Part shown: positions 24,482 through 35,896 of the stretch, one piece after another
Layout: each line of letters begins with the position of its first letter
Numbering within the stretch: position 1 is the first letter of the stretch
NCBI GenBank assembly: GCA_030762175.1
Contig: CM060846.1
Coordinates: forward strand, 307,368,512-307,432,511
Direction: 5' to 3'
Origin: Metallyticus violacea
Taxonomy: Eukaryota; Arthropoda; Insecta; Mantodea; Metallyticidae
Length of the DNA stretch: 64,000 nucleotides
Translations under genes and position numbers: made by a program
Notes under the pieces: model-generated
Told to the model about the DNA's origin: nothing
Database searches by the model: none
The model's input: the letters and a program-made list of their open reading frames with translations, nothing else

Positions 24482-25835
24482 TTGTGTGAGGTCTGTTCCA
24501 AACCAACCGAACTGTTAATTATTATTTTTGGGCGGGGGAAGAGGCTTAGCTCCATCATGTCTTTCTCGAAGAAATCTCTCCCTCTATTGATACTACTTTC
24601 AACGGCGTCTGAACTTCAGAAAGCAGCCCTGATACCGTATTTCGAGATTGCCCGAAATTCTACAAGTGACTTTTGTATTATCTCCTCAATGTTCGTCTTT
24701 AATCGTGGATTTCGCCTTTAGAAACAAAAAGAAGTCCGCAGATGCCAAGCCAGAACAGAATGAAGGGTGAGGAAGAACACTCATCTTACAAGAAGCGAAC
24801 AAGCAATAATGAATGCGCTCGTGTGCTATGTGGAAGAATGCAGGAATTACTATCCACGGTCCAGGCCTCTTTCTTCTCACATTTTCTCGGAGTGTCTGAG
24901 GACATCTTGATAGCACCACCGATTCACGTTTGATTTTCCGGCAGAAATTTGTGATGAATACTGCCCTGAATGTGGAAGAAAACGCTCAATAGCACATTGA
25001 CGTTTAACCTAAACTGATGATTTTTGGGGGGACCTTGGGAACGATTTTCCCACCCATTGTAATGATTTGATTTCGAACCAACATTGTAACCATACAGTTA
25101 TGTTGCATCACCAGTGTTATGCTATTCATAATAGTTGCATCCTCAATAACGCAAACCAACTCTCCTGAAAGATCGTAACGTGGCTGTCTCTGTTCTTATG
25201 TCAACAGCCGAGGGACACGATGCATACCTAGATTTTATGTCGCATCCCATAGAAATGTTCCATTCTTTGGAAATTTCTGAAAAGTCAGGTGTCAGTTTTC
25301 ATGGATAATCTCCTTAATTCCTCCTAAACCCAAGATCGTGGGTTCGAATCCGGCAAGGACCGATGGATTTTTTCAGGCGTAAAAATCCTTCGGAAGGAAA
25401 GTAAAGCCGTGGGTCCCGTGTCGTACATTTACGGCACGAAAAAGAACCTCAAGCCTGAAAGAGAGGCCTCTGAGCACAATTAGTCGGCCGTTGCACACCC
25501 TGAGTTGAATGGGACGCTGATGACCTGAGATGTTAAAGAGCGTCTATAAATAAATCAATAAAAAAAAACTCTCCTTAATTCTGGCCGTAAGGGCGTTGCC
25601 ACTGAAAGTTGATGAGTTTACAAAACGCGGATCTTCAACTACTGATTCCCAACCACTTTCAAACCGTTTATAGCACTGAGTAGGTTTAAACATTTATCAC
25701 CATAAGCTTATTTTGTCATCTCCTGAGCCACAGTAAAGGATCTGCGAAGTTTCACGCAAAAATTGTCAGCTTTCTGCTCATGTTAGCCCATCATTTCAAT
25801 AATCGCAGAACACTCACCACTCTGTTGCAAAGAAA
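24482..25835 (-). mobile_element. Mariner relic split by a SINE-B
   Basis: Minus-strand translation in several frames follows a mariner from N- to C-terminus. An N-terminal part (NFADP, then AYGDKCL-like) lies at about 25650-25830. After the SINE come LGMHRVPRLLT at about 25225, TGDAT at 25101-25115 (first catalytic Asp kept), YGYN, PPKNHQFRLNVNVLLSVFFH at about 24990-25030, and HHKFLPENQT. Then RRKRPGPW at about 24870, LPHP near 24770, and SADFFLFLK with the third Asp codon at 24734-24736. The second Asp motif is scrambled. The left end reads gaggtctgttcc, like the terminal repeats of this mariner group. Many stops and frameshifts show the copy is old. Confidence 0.82.
25321..25569 (+). mobile_element. 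SINE-B copy with perfect target duplication
   Basis: A SINE with an RNA polymerase III B box (GGTTCGAATCC) near its 5' end, a body shared with copies at 28.9, 44.5 and 61.6 kb, and an ATAAATAAATCAATAAAAA tail. It is flanked by identical 12-base duplications (tctccttaattc) at 25309-25320 and 25570-25581. It lacks the A-box half of the tRNA-like head and starts at CTCCTAAACCCAAG. It interrupts the minus-strand mariner, so it is younger than that element. Confidence 0.92.
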
Positions 25836-26710
25836 GTATTGTGGAACTCGACTTTTAGTTTTTAAGTCAAATAATATTAATAAAAACATAATGTCAACCA
25901 AAATGAAACAAACTTTAAGCTCCCCACTTCACCATTTATAGTCTAAACGGGAGTGGCATGCTTTGCAATAATTTACAACATTACAATGAAGGATATAAAT
26001 TCCGGATACACATTTTTTTTCTCTTTAATGGAATGCATAAAGAAAATTTACAGAAATAAATCATGGACGTCCATCTAATTGAATGGAAGTAAACTCCTTA
26101 AATATAGTCAATACTAAATGCAAACAAAGATATAACTTTACAGATTTGCAACTGTTCAATGGTAGAATGGGAGTAGTATCCCTTAAACGCATTCCTTTGA
26201 CGTCACGCTTAAAATGTTTATAATAAATGAAAAGCTTAGTCACCGATTAAACGTATAATAGCAAGTCCTGGCTTCGACGCGGCTTAACAGAGATGAAAGC
26301 GGTTGTGTTTGAACTATGCGCTTTGTAACAATCGATGAACAGACCTGCGGCTGTACTGCTTCTCTGCGGCAGAGCGCACTGTATTAGAATACGAGCTCCT
26401 GAGGCACTGAGTGATAAGCAATGCATATACCATAGATGGCCTTAGTTGTGTTCCTTAATGCTGAAAGAAAATATCCTCAGAATACTATAATAAACACATT
26501 ATATTGCATTCACGAAGACAAATTTAATTTAAAGCCACAAAAATAAGTTTTGATTTGACAGAGAAGTGCGCTGGTACGTCTAAACACAATGTAGTTTATA
26601 TTTAACATTTTTTGCAGTTTATCTCTAAAAAGTGTCATTAATGGCATTGTTATTGCTAACTTCTTTCATAAAGTAAAAAATATATGATGTCTATTTCATG
26701 CAGTGCAGAT
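25836..26710. other. Unannotated DNA
   Basis: No gene or repeat was recognised. The proximal part may hold the unplaced 5' terminal repeat of the preceding mariner. Confidence 0.45.
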
Positions 26711-26711
26711 A

Positions 26712-26962
26712 GAACCATCAGAGGTGACCGAGATAGGCACCGACTCATTGGAGGGAGGTTTGAGGTTCGATTTCCGCTAGAACTGCTCCCTGATTGAGGA
26801 TTTTCCAAGGTATATCCCATTCCTCATAAACGGAAATTGCGGAAAGATACCCTTAACTTAGACCTGGAACGCTTTCGTTCCAAAACGTTCTTTTCCCAAC
26901 TTATCATTTCCACCTTCTGTGGTGCCTAGCAGTAAAAACGGGCGTTAAACACAATTTTAACA
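26712..26962 (+). mobile_element. Old SINE-A copy
   Basis: Degraded member of the most frequent SINE here. It has a divergent A box (GGTGACCGAGATAGGC), a B box (GGTTCGATTTCC), the CTCCCTGATTGAGG block, and the diagnostic 3' end (GTGGTGCCTAGCAGTAAAAACGGGCGTTAAACAC). The many substitutions and lack of a clear duplication make it older than the copies at 34.3 and 40.5 kb. Confidence 0.85.
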
Positions 26963-27399
26963 ATGCACATGGGTTTCAGTCAACCATGTCGCGGATCCTG
27001 CTACAACTTTCTGCAATTATCTGCGTAAATATTTCAACACAAAATACGTTGAGAACCGTTTATTTATTTAGGCATTTAGCTGGATTTGAGTCCAAACTCA
27101 GAAGCAATAGACATTAACCGCGTTTTTTTGTTTTGTTTTGCTTTTCGGAAATTAACATAATTCTCTTTATAACTTAAAACACTTTTCTCAAACTTTTTAT
27201 TAAGCAGGATCATATTTTTAAGTCAAAGTGTACCTCACTCCTGCCTCGTTCTTAAGAAGTTTTATTATATGATTTTTATGTTCTAAATTATAAAGATATA
27301 TGCCTACATCTTTTTCATTTTATATTAGAATTAATACATAGAAGTAAATATATGTTATTTTATAATAACTTGAATATATTACGGTTATTTTCTAATAAT

Positions 27400-27550
27400 T
27401 TCGGTCTGTGAAACCGCGCGAGTCGACCGGCGGGATTTCGACTGATCCTCCTGCAATACTGTCATTTGTCCTTGATGTCGCGAGACCGAATAGATGCCAT
27501 AGCGGTCGGCCAAGTCCGCCTTGGACTGTAGCGTCAAGAGGAGGAGGATC
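27400..27550. other. GC-rich structured island of unknown origin
   Basis: About 150 bases of markedly higher GC set in very AT-rich sequence. It contains interleaved complementary arms: ttcggtct (27400-27407) with agaccgaa (27483-27490), and gatcctcct (27444-27452) with aggaggatc (27542-27550). A small hairpin, agtcc-gcctt-ggact, lies at 27513-27527. One minus-strand frame stays open throughout for about 50 codons, but I recognise no protein. It could be a fragment of an unrecognised mobile element or a structured RNA. Confidence 0.4.
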
Positions 27551-28935
27551 TTTTAATAATGATCTGTAGCAATTTATATTTTAGAATAGAAATTATATAA
27601 TCTCTATATCATTAACTGAGAAAATAAAATAAAAGCAGCTGGAAATTATATTAATGAAATCCTTAAACAGTTTTTTCAATATTTGTTGTCAAACTCCCGC
27701 ACTTTCTCGGACTAGTGTCAGATTCTATTACACACACGTTTATTAAAGATTCTGGAGGACCACAACAGCTGATTTTGAGAACCAATTTTGTTCCGTAAAC
27801 CGCTGGCTTAATATATAATGGGTAGACAACAGAATTTCAGCAATATAACTACATTGAATTGGAATGAAGTTACATTGATACTGGACTGCATTCCACAGGT
27901 GGGTGGGGTACAGTAGGCCACCACCCTAATGCCCGTCACTCATTTGACCCTGTTTACGTGCCGTGTGGGAATAATAGCTTTGTTTGTACTGACCCAGTAG
28001 TGACAGTGACATTTAACTTGATGTTAAATGCTTAAGAATCCCTATGCCTAATTATAATGTTATTGGTACCAATGCAGTACCATTTTAAATTTCGGAAGAT
28101 ATCGAAAATATTCTGCCGTCAGTGGCCAGTTTCTGCTAAGAATGAAAAATATACATTAAAATTCAGTCTAGCATGCTAGTATAAGGGAGAAAGAAACGTA
28201 AATAATTAATTTCCAATTGATATTTGAAGGATTATTGTAGTTATATTGAATAGAAGTAAACAGTTTAAATGTAAAATATATCTTCTTTAACGAAATATAT
28301 TTACATATATATTTAACCAGAACAGTTATCCCACATTGTTAGTCGAAGTTAAATTAAAGTACTGACTTACGAAATGTATTTAATAAATATAATCTCAGTA
28401 GGGACCATAATATTTCTTATATATATGCTCCCAAATTCTTGTACTGTACCACGACCATGATATGCAAATCTTGTTAGGTGCTAAGATGGATTGCGAAAAA
28501 ATGTAACTTGAATAGAATAAACTGATTAAGTGGTCCAGGGCGAAGTACTGAATAGAAGCAGAGCTGTATTTTCTTGCAATTTTGAGACAATCTAAGCATA
28601 AGGTTTTGATAAAGTTAGTCAGATAAAAGATCATGTGCAGATTTGGTTCCTAATTCACAGAAATTAAACGTGTTTCACTCATACTTGCCGCTCATCCTAT
28701 TAGAATTCACTGATTTACCTTTCATTTGGTTTCCATTTATTTATAGCATTATTACACGGTAGACATAACCGTATCGCTAAGCGTGGCACCGCTAGTGCCT
28801 TTGTTGACAAGAAAACGTAGTGTAGCTGATTATGGGAATCCAAAGGACTGGAAGAGTAGAAAGCGTGGTATAGTCGAGTCGCATTTTTGTAAACAGTGGA
28901 TAGATCGAGTAGTGTAAGTGAAAGTATTATTTGGT
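27551..28935. other. Unannotated AT-rich DNA
   Basis: No gene or repeat was recognised. Minus-strand open frames at 28395-28634 and 28715-28939 have no known domain. Confidence 0.45.
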
Positions 28936-28944
28936 TCATTTGCG

Positions 28945-29145
28945 GACATTGTTTAACATTTCAGGTCATCAACGTCCATTCAATTCAGGCGCGAAACGGC
29001 CGATAAATTTTGCTCAGAAGCCTTTCTTTTAGACTTGAGGCTCTTTTACCTGCCGTAAATCTACGATACGTGACCCACGACTTTATTTCCCTTCCAAAGG
29101 AAGCCATGCTTAGGATTTCAAGCGTGAGATAAGAGTCATCAGCAC
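28945..29145 (-). mobile_element. Diverged SINE-B copy
   Basis: Minus-strand copy matching the SINE-B body: gtttaacatttcaggtcatc at the 3' end, GGCCGATAAATTTTGCTCAG in the middle, and the CTACGATACGTGACCCACGA and GGAAGCCATGCTTAGGATTT blocks toward the 5' end. Neither B box nor A box is present. It is clearly more diverged than the copies at 25.3 and 44.5 kb, and I found no flanking duplication. Confidence 0.85.
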
Positions 29146-29499
29146 GGAACAAAATTAACAAGTATAATGCGTTAGATATTGCATGTAATTTTCTGTCGGT
29201 CTTTCAACGCATTGAACGTGCCAACTATAATCAAGTGCTTACTTCAATAAACCGATATTCCAGTAGTGTCTATACAAAGCACGATGTAGGCCGTTAGTTA
29301 ACGGAGTTCGTCACCGGATAAGTAAGCTGACACGGGCAAAGCCTTAATTTATATTTGTTTTACTTCTATACAGTTTAATTGGGTAAGTCGTGTGATTGTT
29401 CCTTACATCATTTTTTAATCAGTCACACCAAAACGCGGTAGGTCCCCTTCCCCATTTTCTACTACCATCCATTCACAAAAGACATCCTGGATACCACAG

Positions 29500-30097
29500 T
29501 ACGAGGTGGATCAAATATGAATGCGGCTTTTAAAATTGGTGCTGGACACTTTAAGGTTAGTTAATGTGGTAAAAGCACGCAATTGGTAGTAGCGCTGCCT
29601 GCTTGTTTATACAGTGGTTTAATTGTTATGATGTTGAGTGAAAATAAGGTGCACATTTTTATCATGTAAAGTATAACTATTTCCCTGTTATTACGTGAAG
29701 GTGTAAACGAATAGAAGTGTTGCGCAGATTACATGCACAGTTCAGCAATAACATACTTTCGAAGCTTCATTGGCATAAGTTCTGTGAAACTCGCGAAGAA
29801 GTTCCAAACCTTCGTTCCAGAATATTTTGCAAGTTCAAAATCACCGACGAGCAGTTGCAACAACTTAGATGCAGACAATCATTATAAGGAAGTTAAGGCT
29901 ACGCAAGCATAGTGAAGATGCATGCCAAGAACGTTCAATGCAAATCAAAGACTGTAAGGATTGAAATTTGCCAGAATATTTTGCATCGTTTGCAAACAAC
30001 GAGATTCTTTGGACAGTATTGGATCATGCTTCCTATAGTTTTAATTTGTCCTAATATGTCTGTTGTTTGTTTGGTTCCTCAGAATGACTTAGATTGA
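29500..30097 (+). mobile_element. 5' half of a mariner element
   Basis: A terminal-repeat-like start (tacgaggtggatcaaatatg) lies at 29500-29519. The + strand then reads EVLRRLHAQFSNN and later KFCETREEVPNL at about 29718-29815, as expected for a mariner N-terminal DNA-binding domain. ITDEQLQQLR follows at about 29838, then KTVRIEICQNILHRLQTTRF at about 29948-30010, the segment just before the first catalytic motif. Similarity stops near 30095, so the catalytic core is missing. Frame changes and stops separate the blocks. Confidence 0.68.
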
Positions 30098-30179
30098 TTG
30101 CTGGTTATGGAGGAGGAGTTTCGGAACTTCAGCCTTCCCACACGTCCCCAGTGGAGGCCCTTCTAGGAGGAAGGGGTTT

Positions 30180-30545
30180 GGTGAGGGAGACATCGAAAAG
30201 TGACGCACGAATATAGGCGGGGTCCCTGACATTATTTACAGATAGAACACCCTGATGCAAGCGGATTTCGAGCATCTCAGAAGGTCTGCTTCCAAATAAG
30301 ATACCTCAAGCCACCGCCATACCGCATCAGTCCACCTAGCATTGACAATTCGAACCAACGGGATAAAAAATTACATGAAATGGGAGTGAGGGAAATTCAT
30401 GGAAAAGAAAGATTCATCGCAGTATTTGCACAAGCAACCAGGGGAATCACGAAAACACCCATGGTCAGAAAGGAACCTCCCAAATGCCAGACCCAAACGT
30501 TACCTCGCTCGGTTCAAAAGTACTTGGGCGAAGAAACCATGAAAC
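30180..30545 (-). mobile_element. SINE-C copy
   Basis: This matches the segment at 48.03-48.42 kb in collinear blocks: gggagacatcgaaa; agaacaccctgatgc; aacgggataaaa; gaaattcatgg; aaccaggggaa; and ccaaacgttacc. In the minus-strand sense the last block is the tRNA-like head (GGTAACGTTTGGGTCTGGC) and aaccaggggaa reads TTCCCCTGGTT. No target duplication was found. The small open frames here (30380-30691 +, 30465-30656 -) are by-products of the repeat. Confidence 0.68.
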
Positions 30546-30549
30546 CATT

Positions 30550-33500
30550 TCAAATAATTTCATTCTGTTACAGGCATGGAAACATAGGCGAAGCTGGCAG
30601 GCGCGGTGTGGCAGTGCAGAGATTTCTGCCCCGGCTTCTGAGGGTCTCGTATTCATTGAGGGACGTCCACCGGCTCGGAGATTTTGTCTAGTTACCCCCG
30701 ATAGATGCCGGCCGCTCGGTGTTTCCTCGCTTCAATCCCTTCCTCCGAAGGTGCCCCAAGCAAATATCCTGCTTCCCTAAATAACATAACATTTGGAGGA
30801 GAAAATTTTCTAACAGCGAAGATTGCGGGTAATTGATTGCTTACCCGCCAAAATAATGTTAATGAGAAGGAATATAAAAATGTTCAGTAACAGTGGGTAA
30901 AACAATGTATTTAGAAAAAAATATTTGTACTTGCTTTTCAAATTAACCCAATAAATATATTTTTTAAAAACTTTCGTTAATATATTTTATTTCACGTCCC
31001 TCTTTGATTTCAGCTAACTTTCTATGGAAAAATGAAATAATGACGAGACGAATTAATGTGTATTTGTCAATGGAATTCCCATGGAAATACATTACTCTAT
31101 ACTTTGTCTGTTCTAGAACCTGTGAGCGATCTGAGATGAAATAATAAAATTATAACAGTAGAATGTCAGTAGCTACAACACACAAAGTATGACAAATTCC
31201 AGTTTATATTAAGCGACACTAACGCGGTATGCAGGTAGACAAAGAGCTAAAAGCTTGCATGCTGCTCCAGAGTTCTTCATAAAGCAACAAAGACGATTTT
31301 AATGGGAACACTTGAAGCATGCTACTAAATACACGACAAGATACGTTTACGAGAGCCACTTGGCCTTTCGAGTATAATTCGTCATTGGAGTTCCGATTTT
31401 CCGACCTATGCTTTTCAAGTCTGTCTACCTTTATATGCGCTTACCGTTCTTCCTCCTTTACCACATGAGCATGGAACTATCTAATATTTTATTGAATACA
31501 TCTCATTCAGAATTGCAAAGCGATGTATGCCAAAGACCATGCTTCAAGTGAAACTTAAAAGCTTCCCTACGTTGCATACTTCAAGCAAAACGAGAAAGGT
31601 TTGTATAACATCAGCATGATATAGAACTTCCGGTGTTTCCTTTTGGACCATAATGATTTACAGTAAACGACCTCGAAGTCTGAGAATGTCTAACATTTTC
31701 TGTATTGCCAGTTTTAAAATTGTAACCCCCCCCCCAAAAAAAAAGAAAAGAACAATCCAGAATTTCAGAACTGAATGCTGACTTGAGATTTTCTGCATGA
31801 GTTTATTATAGGCTTTCCTGCAAGATCATTCCTTTATAACAGAGGGAAGCTAATTATATTTCAATGCATTGAAAATGGCTGATAGGAAACTCAGTAAACA
31901 TAATATCAGAGACACTTTCGCTAATACTTCCAGACGCATGATTATTTATATCCATTTACTTAGAAATATGCCGAGTGTGCACAAAACCTCTTCTTCATTA
32001 TAAACATGTATAGTGTCTCTCTAGGTATTAAACTAGTGATATTAGAAAGAGAAACTCTTTAATTTATAATCAATGTGTGCTGCAGGCACCAAGGCGATAT
32101 TCCCACTACGCGCTCCAACATATCTAACTGGGATAGACTCGATGGAAGCAGTGATACGAAGTAGCAGCAATAGTGCAGGTACGTAAACAATTAACTTTTA
32201 TGAAATTCCACAGAAAGAAGTCGCAAACGCTCAAATCAGAGAACCTAGGTGGCCATGTGCACAGTACTTATCTTTATCTCCATCGCGACTGCTACTTGTT
32301 ATTCAGATTAACCACTAAATTGCTGCTGCAGAATTCAAACTGGATTGAAATGTTTAACATTCACTTAATTTGACACAATTCGCTTCAATCCAACAACGCA
32401 ACAAATGACAGATGGAGTGAATACCGTTATAATTTTTTCCCCTCTATAGTACCATCTATTATATCCGTCGAAATTACACCTTTTGCAATATACAAAATAG
32501 GAATTCTTAAACCGGTGTTTCTAATAGCATCCGTAAAATTTTCGTAACATATATGGTTACGGAATTATAGCCGTTTATAATCATGGAGTATTTCTCTTGA
32601 CAAACTGTACATTCGCTTTGGATATGGAAAAATAATATACATTAAATTTAACAGGAGAAACAATGTTGTATATCACGATCTTCTATTGGTTGATGAAAGT
32701 AGCTGTAATACAATTTATGGCACCTTCTGGAAATATCCAGTGGGAACAAAGCCTTCGAGACATAGACTATAACATGCAGCTAGTCCAATAAATCCCACTT
32801 AGCTACCACCTCGCCAGTTCAGGCGCCAACATTAACGGCCAGTTGTCCTGGCTCAGTTGTATAGGATAGCGTTTCTCACACTATTTTCAAGAAGAGCTCT
32901 TGACAACTGTTGTCTTACAGCACGTACAAGGGCATATATATCTCGTTTCGTTTTATATTGGAATAGCTAGAAGGAAATATATGTTCACTCTTTTAATAAA
33001 TAAAGATATAACGGCTGTTTTATAATAATGTGCGTCTATAAGAAATTTATGTTTTGGAATAGAATTTGTATCGTCGCTATCATCTCTGCATAATTATCTG
33101 ATAAAATGAAATACAACAAATATTAAAGAAATGAACTCTGGAACAGTTGTTTAATATTTGTTTCCAAACTTCACAAGCTTCCTCAGCAAATGTTTTAATG
33201 GAGGGTGGGAGGAAACAAATGGAAACCCAATATTTGTGTTTACGGATCTAAGCTATACAGAGTGATCCACAATTAAATGTGAATTTGAATTTTTCCCGTC
33301 TTTTTGGTACTAATGCTCGATTTTACCAAATGCATGTTCAATCTAGATCTAGAGGACCACATATGCTTATCTAGAGCATCACCGTTTGAGAAACGCTGAT
33401 CTAAAAAGTTGATCAAAGACCAGCTGTAAATTCAAAATGCGCGGGGTTCCGATCCTAATTAAGTGAAGCTGCCTAAGCGTCTTTTATTGTTGTTGTTTTT

Positions 33501-34315
33501 TTTTCTTAACCCTAAAAGATCAGAGCTCGGAGTTCATTTGCTTCATTATTAAAAAAAAAGCATTCCATTCATTGAGTCAGAAAACTTGGTAGCTATGAAT
33601 GAAGCAAAAGGAATAAGTTTCAAATTACTTTCGCATACAAATCATAACGTGTGTATAATTTGACATTGCACTAAAAGGAAAAGATGTGCGACCTATAGAT
33701 TGACTCAATTAAACCTATCTCTTATTCCGCGTCTTAAACATAGAAGAAAAATAAGAACCTATGAAAATAGGAAACGTTGAATGGAAATGCTGGTGAAAGT
33801 AATAGGCGTTACTGAAAATTAAGATTACAAGTTCGAATACTGAACGCATGCATTTAACAATGACGCGTGTTATACGCATCGTGTTGTTCACATTAGTTAC
33901 AGATCTTTTCAAGTGACGTCTTTCATTTTATAAATAAACCTGCAGTTATTCTAGCACAGTAAACAGCAGATTGTATCCTAGAGTCAGCGTTTCTTGAACG
34001 TGTAGTCGTATCTAGATAATGTCTTGGTGTCTAGATTTTGTTCCCCTACTGATGATAATATAACGATTATATAGCAAGTCAGAAAATAGAGTGGGAAAGG
34101 AAAAAACTAGAAAACTGTATAAGAATCTCCTCATAATAGCGAATTCTAATAATGCTGTACTTCTCAAACAGAGAAGCTGAGCGGAATCAAAGCAAAGACG
34201 GAAGAGGGAGACGAAGAGAGAGAGAGAGGGAGAGAGAGAGAAAGAGAGATCAAAATACACAATAGCCTAAAATAAGCGAAAATTTTAAAAATAGTTTTGC
34301 ATGATTGTGAGTTAC
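30550..34315. other. Unannotated DNA
   Basis: No gene was recognised. A C-run followed by an A-run lies near 31728-31745. An atacagagtgatccacaa string near 33255 resembles ends of small DNA transposons, but I found no partner. A (GA)n-rich tract lies at about 34213-34250. Confidence 0.45.
34213..34250. repeat. (GA)n-rich microsatellite
   Basis: GA repeats with a few interruptions. The minus-strand reading of the tract is low-complexity and not a real protein. Confidence 0.9.
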
Positions 34316-34329
34316 CATTTCAAATTAGA

Positions 34330-34616
34330 CCGCCACGGGTAGCCGAGGTCGTTAGGCGCTGACTCGTGAGCGGGAGGTCTGGGGTTCGAACCCTGCCAGG
34401 GCCGTCCTCCCTAAATGAGTTTTTTTTTCCCGGTTTTCCTTAGTCCTTATAACTGGAAAATACCGGGGAGGTACCCTAAACTAAGGCCTGGGATGTTTCC
34501 TTCCTTAAAAGAAATAAATCCTTTCCCAATATATCATTTCATTTCGTTTATCACCAGTGTCCACCGCCTGTGGTGCCTCAGCAGTAAAAACGGGCGTTAA
34601 ACACTATTAAAAAAGC
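34330..34616 (+). mobile_element. SINE-A copy with perfect target duplication
   Basis: A well preserved tRNA-derived SINE. It starts CCGCCACGGGTAGCCGAGGTCG (A box) and has a B box GGGTTCGAACCC near 34382. The head resembles a Ser/Leu-type tRNA. The body has CGGTTTTCCTTAGTCC, CCGGGGAGGTACCCTAAACT and the 3' block TGGTGCCTCAGCAGTAAAAACGG, GCGTTAAACACTATT, then a short A tail. Identical 11-base duplications (ttcaaattaga) flank it at 34319-34329 and 34617-34627, proving retroposition of the whole unit. It is among the youngest copies. Confidence 0.97.
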
Positions 34617-34627
34617 TTCAAATTAGA

Positions 34628-35365
34628 GAAGATCGTGCAATACTGTTTTAAAAAGCATATTTAATAATTTTGAATCGATTTGTTTCACTCCGAAAATGAC
34701 TTGCAAACGTACAGGAAGTACATAAAGCCATCTGTTTTCGGGATGCAAATGTTTAAGCTTAAAATAGGGATAATAATTAATACAGGAGTTAAAGACGATT
34801 TTACAACCCAGGGCTAAATGACCAAGCTTTTACTAGTAACTCAAAGAACTCTAAAGCAGAGGTTGGTTTATGATGAGAAAAGGTGTGACGAACTGGCCGA
34901 GGTAAGAGATAAACTTTAGAAAGATAAACTTTAGAAAGTACGCCGGCCATACATCACAAAGACTATAAACTCAATCAGTTATAAAATTTATTGTCAAAGA
35001 AACAATTGCTTGTGTTTATAGACAAAAGTGATTAAAACGAATAATAAAGAAAGAAAACTGTTTAAATTAATACATTATAAGTTACACTAAAAATCATATA
35101 CAATTGAATTGCAATAAACAAGTTTTAATGCTAATTTAAATCTATTTGGGCTTACAAAACCGGCTTCTCTTGGGAGTCTTTAACAATCTCCCCTGAGATA
35201 GTATTAAACAAGTTTATTTTTTGACAGTCTTACGTAAGGGTTAACCAAGAAATGATTATTCCTAGTTGAACAACTGTGAGACTTAATGCTGGTTATTAAG
35301 GATATTTAAATTTTCCTTCGTAAAACCATGCAAGTTTATATAAATTGATTGATAACGGCCAGTAT
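34628..35365. other. Unannotated AT-rich DNA
   Basis: No gene was recognised. A direct tandem repeat of gataaactttagaaa occurs at 34908-34922 and 34923-34937. Confidence 0.5.
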
Positions 35366-35369
35366 TTTC

Positions 35370-35836
35370 AATTGATTGAAAGAGATTGAGAGAGAACTAC
35401 TAATAATTCGTATTGATATTTTCTGTAAAGCAAGAATTTAATCTACAATAGCACCATTGCCCAAATACGAATATCGTACGAAATTATGTTATAAAAAATA
35501 CATATAATGACTGTTTAATCATTTGGATGCAATGCGTTTTAAATGATGTAATAAATACAAGACGCGAGATAAACGGTTGCGTACGCAAGATTAGCTCAAG
35601 TGTGAATCCAAAATGATTTCAAGAAATTATACTTTAGAAAACATCTCATCAGACACATGGTTTAATGCAAATAGGAGGCGTTACGCTTCATTACCGTTAA
35701 GTTTTTAACCATTGGCCTCAAATCAACGGATCGTGTCAAGTAATGAAGACTACGTAAACTGGTTTAAATTATTTAGATATCTCGTTGTAGAGATAGTGGT
35801 CGTATCCTGAGCAAATAAAATTGAATCACAATTAAC

Positions 35837-35896
<60 letters not shown>

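Noticed and set aside
33250..33320. atacagagtgatccacaa string resembling a small DNA-transposon end
   Set aside because: No inverted partner, duplication or second copy was found in the window.
34330..34410. Possible true tRNA gene (Ser/Leu-like head with A and B boxes)
   Set aside because: The head is fused to a long shared body with tail and target duplications, and recurs at many loci. It is a SINE head, not a host tRNA.
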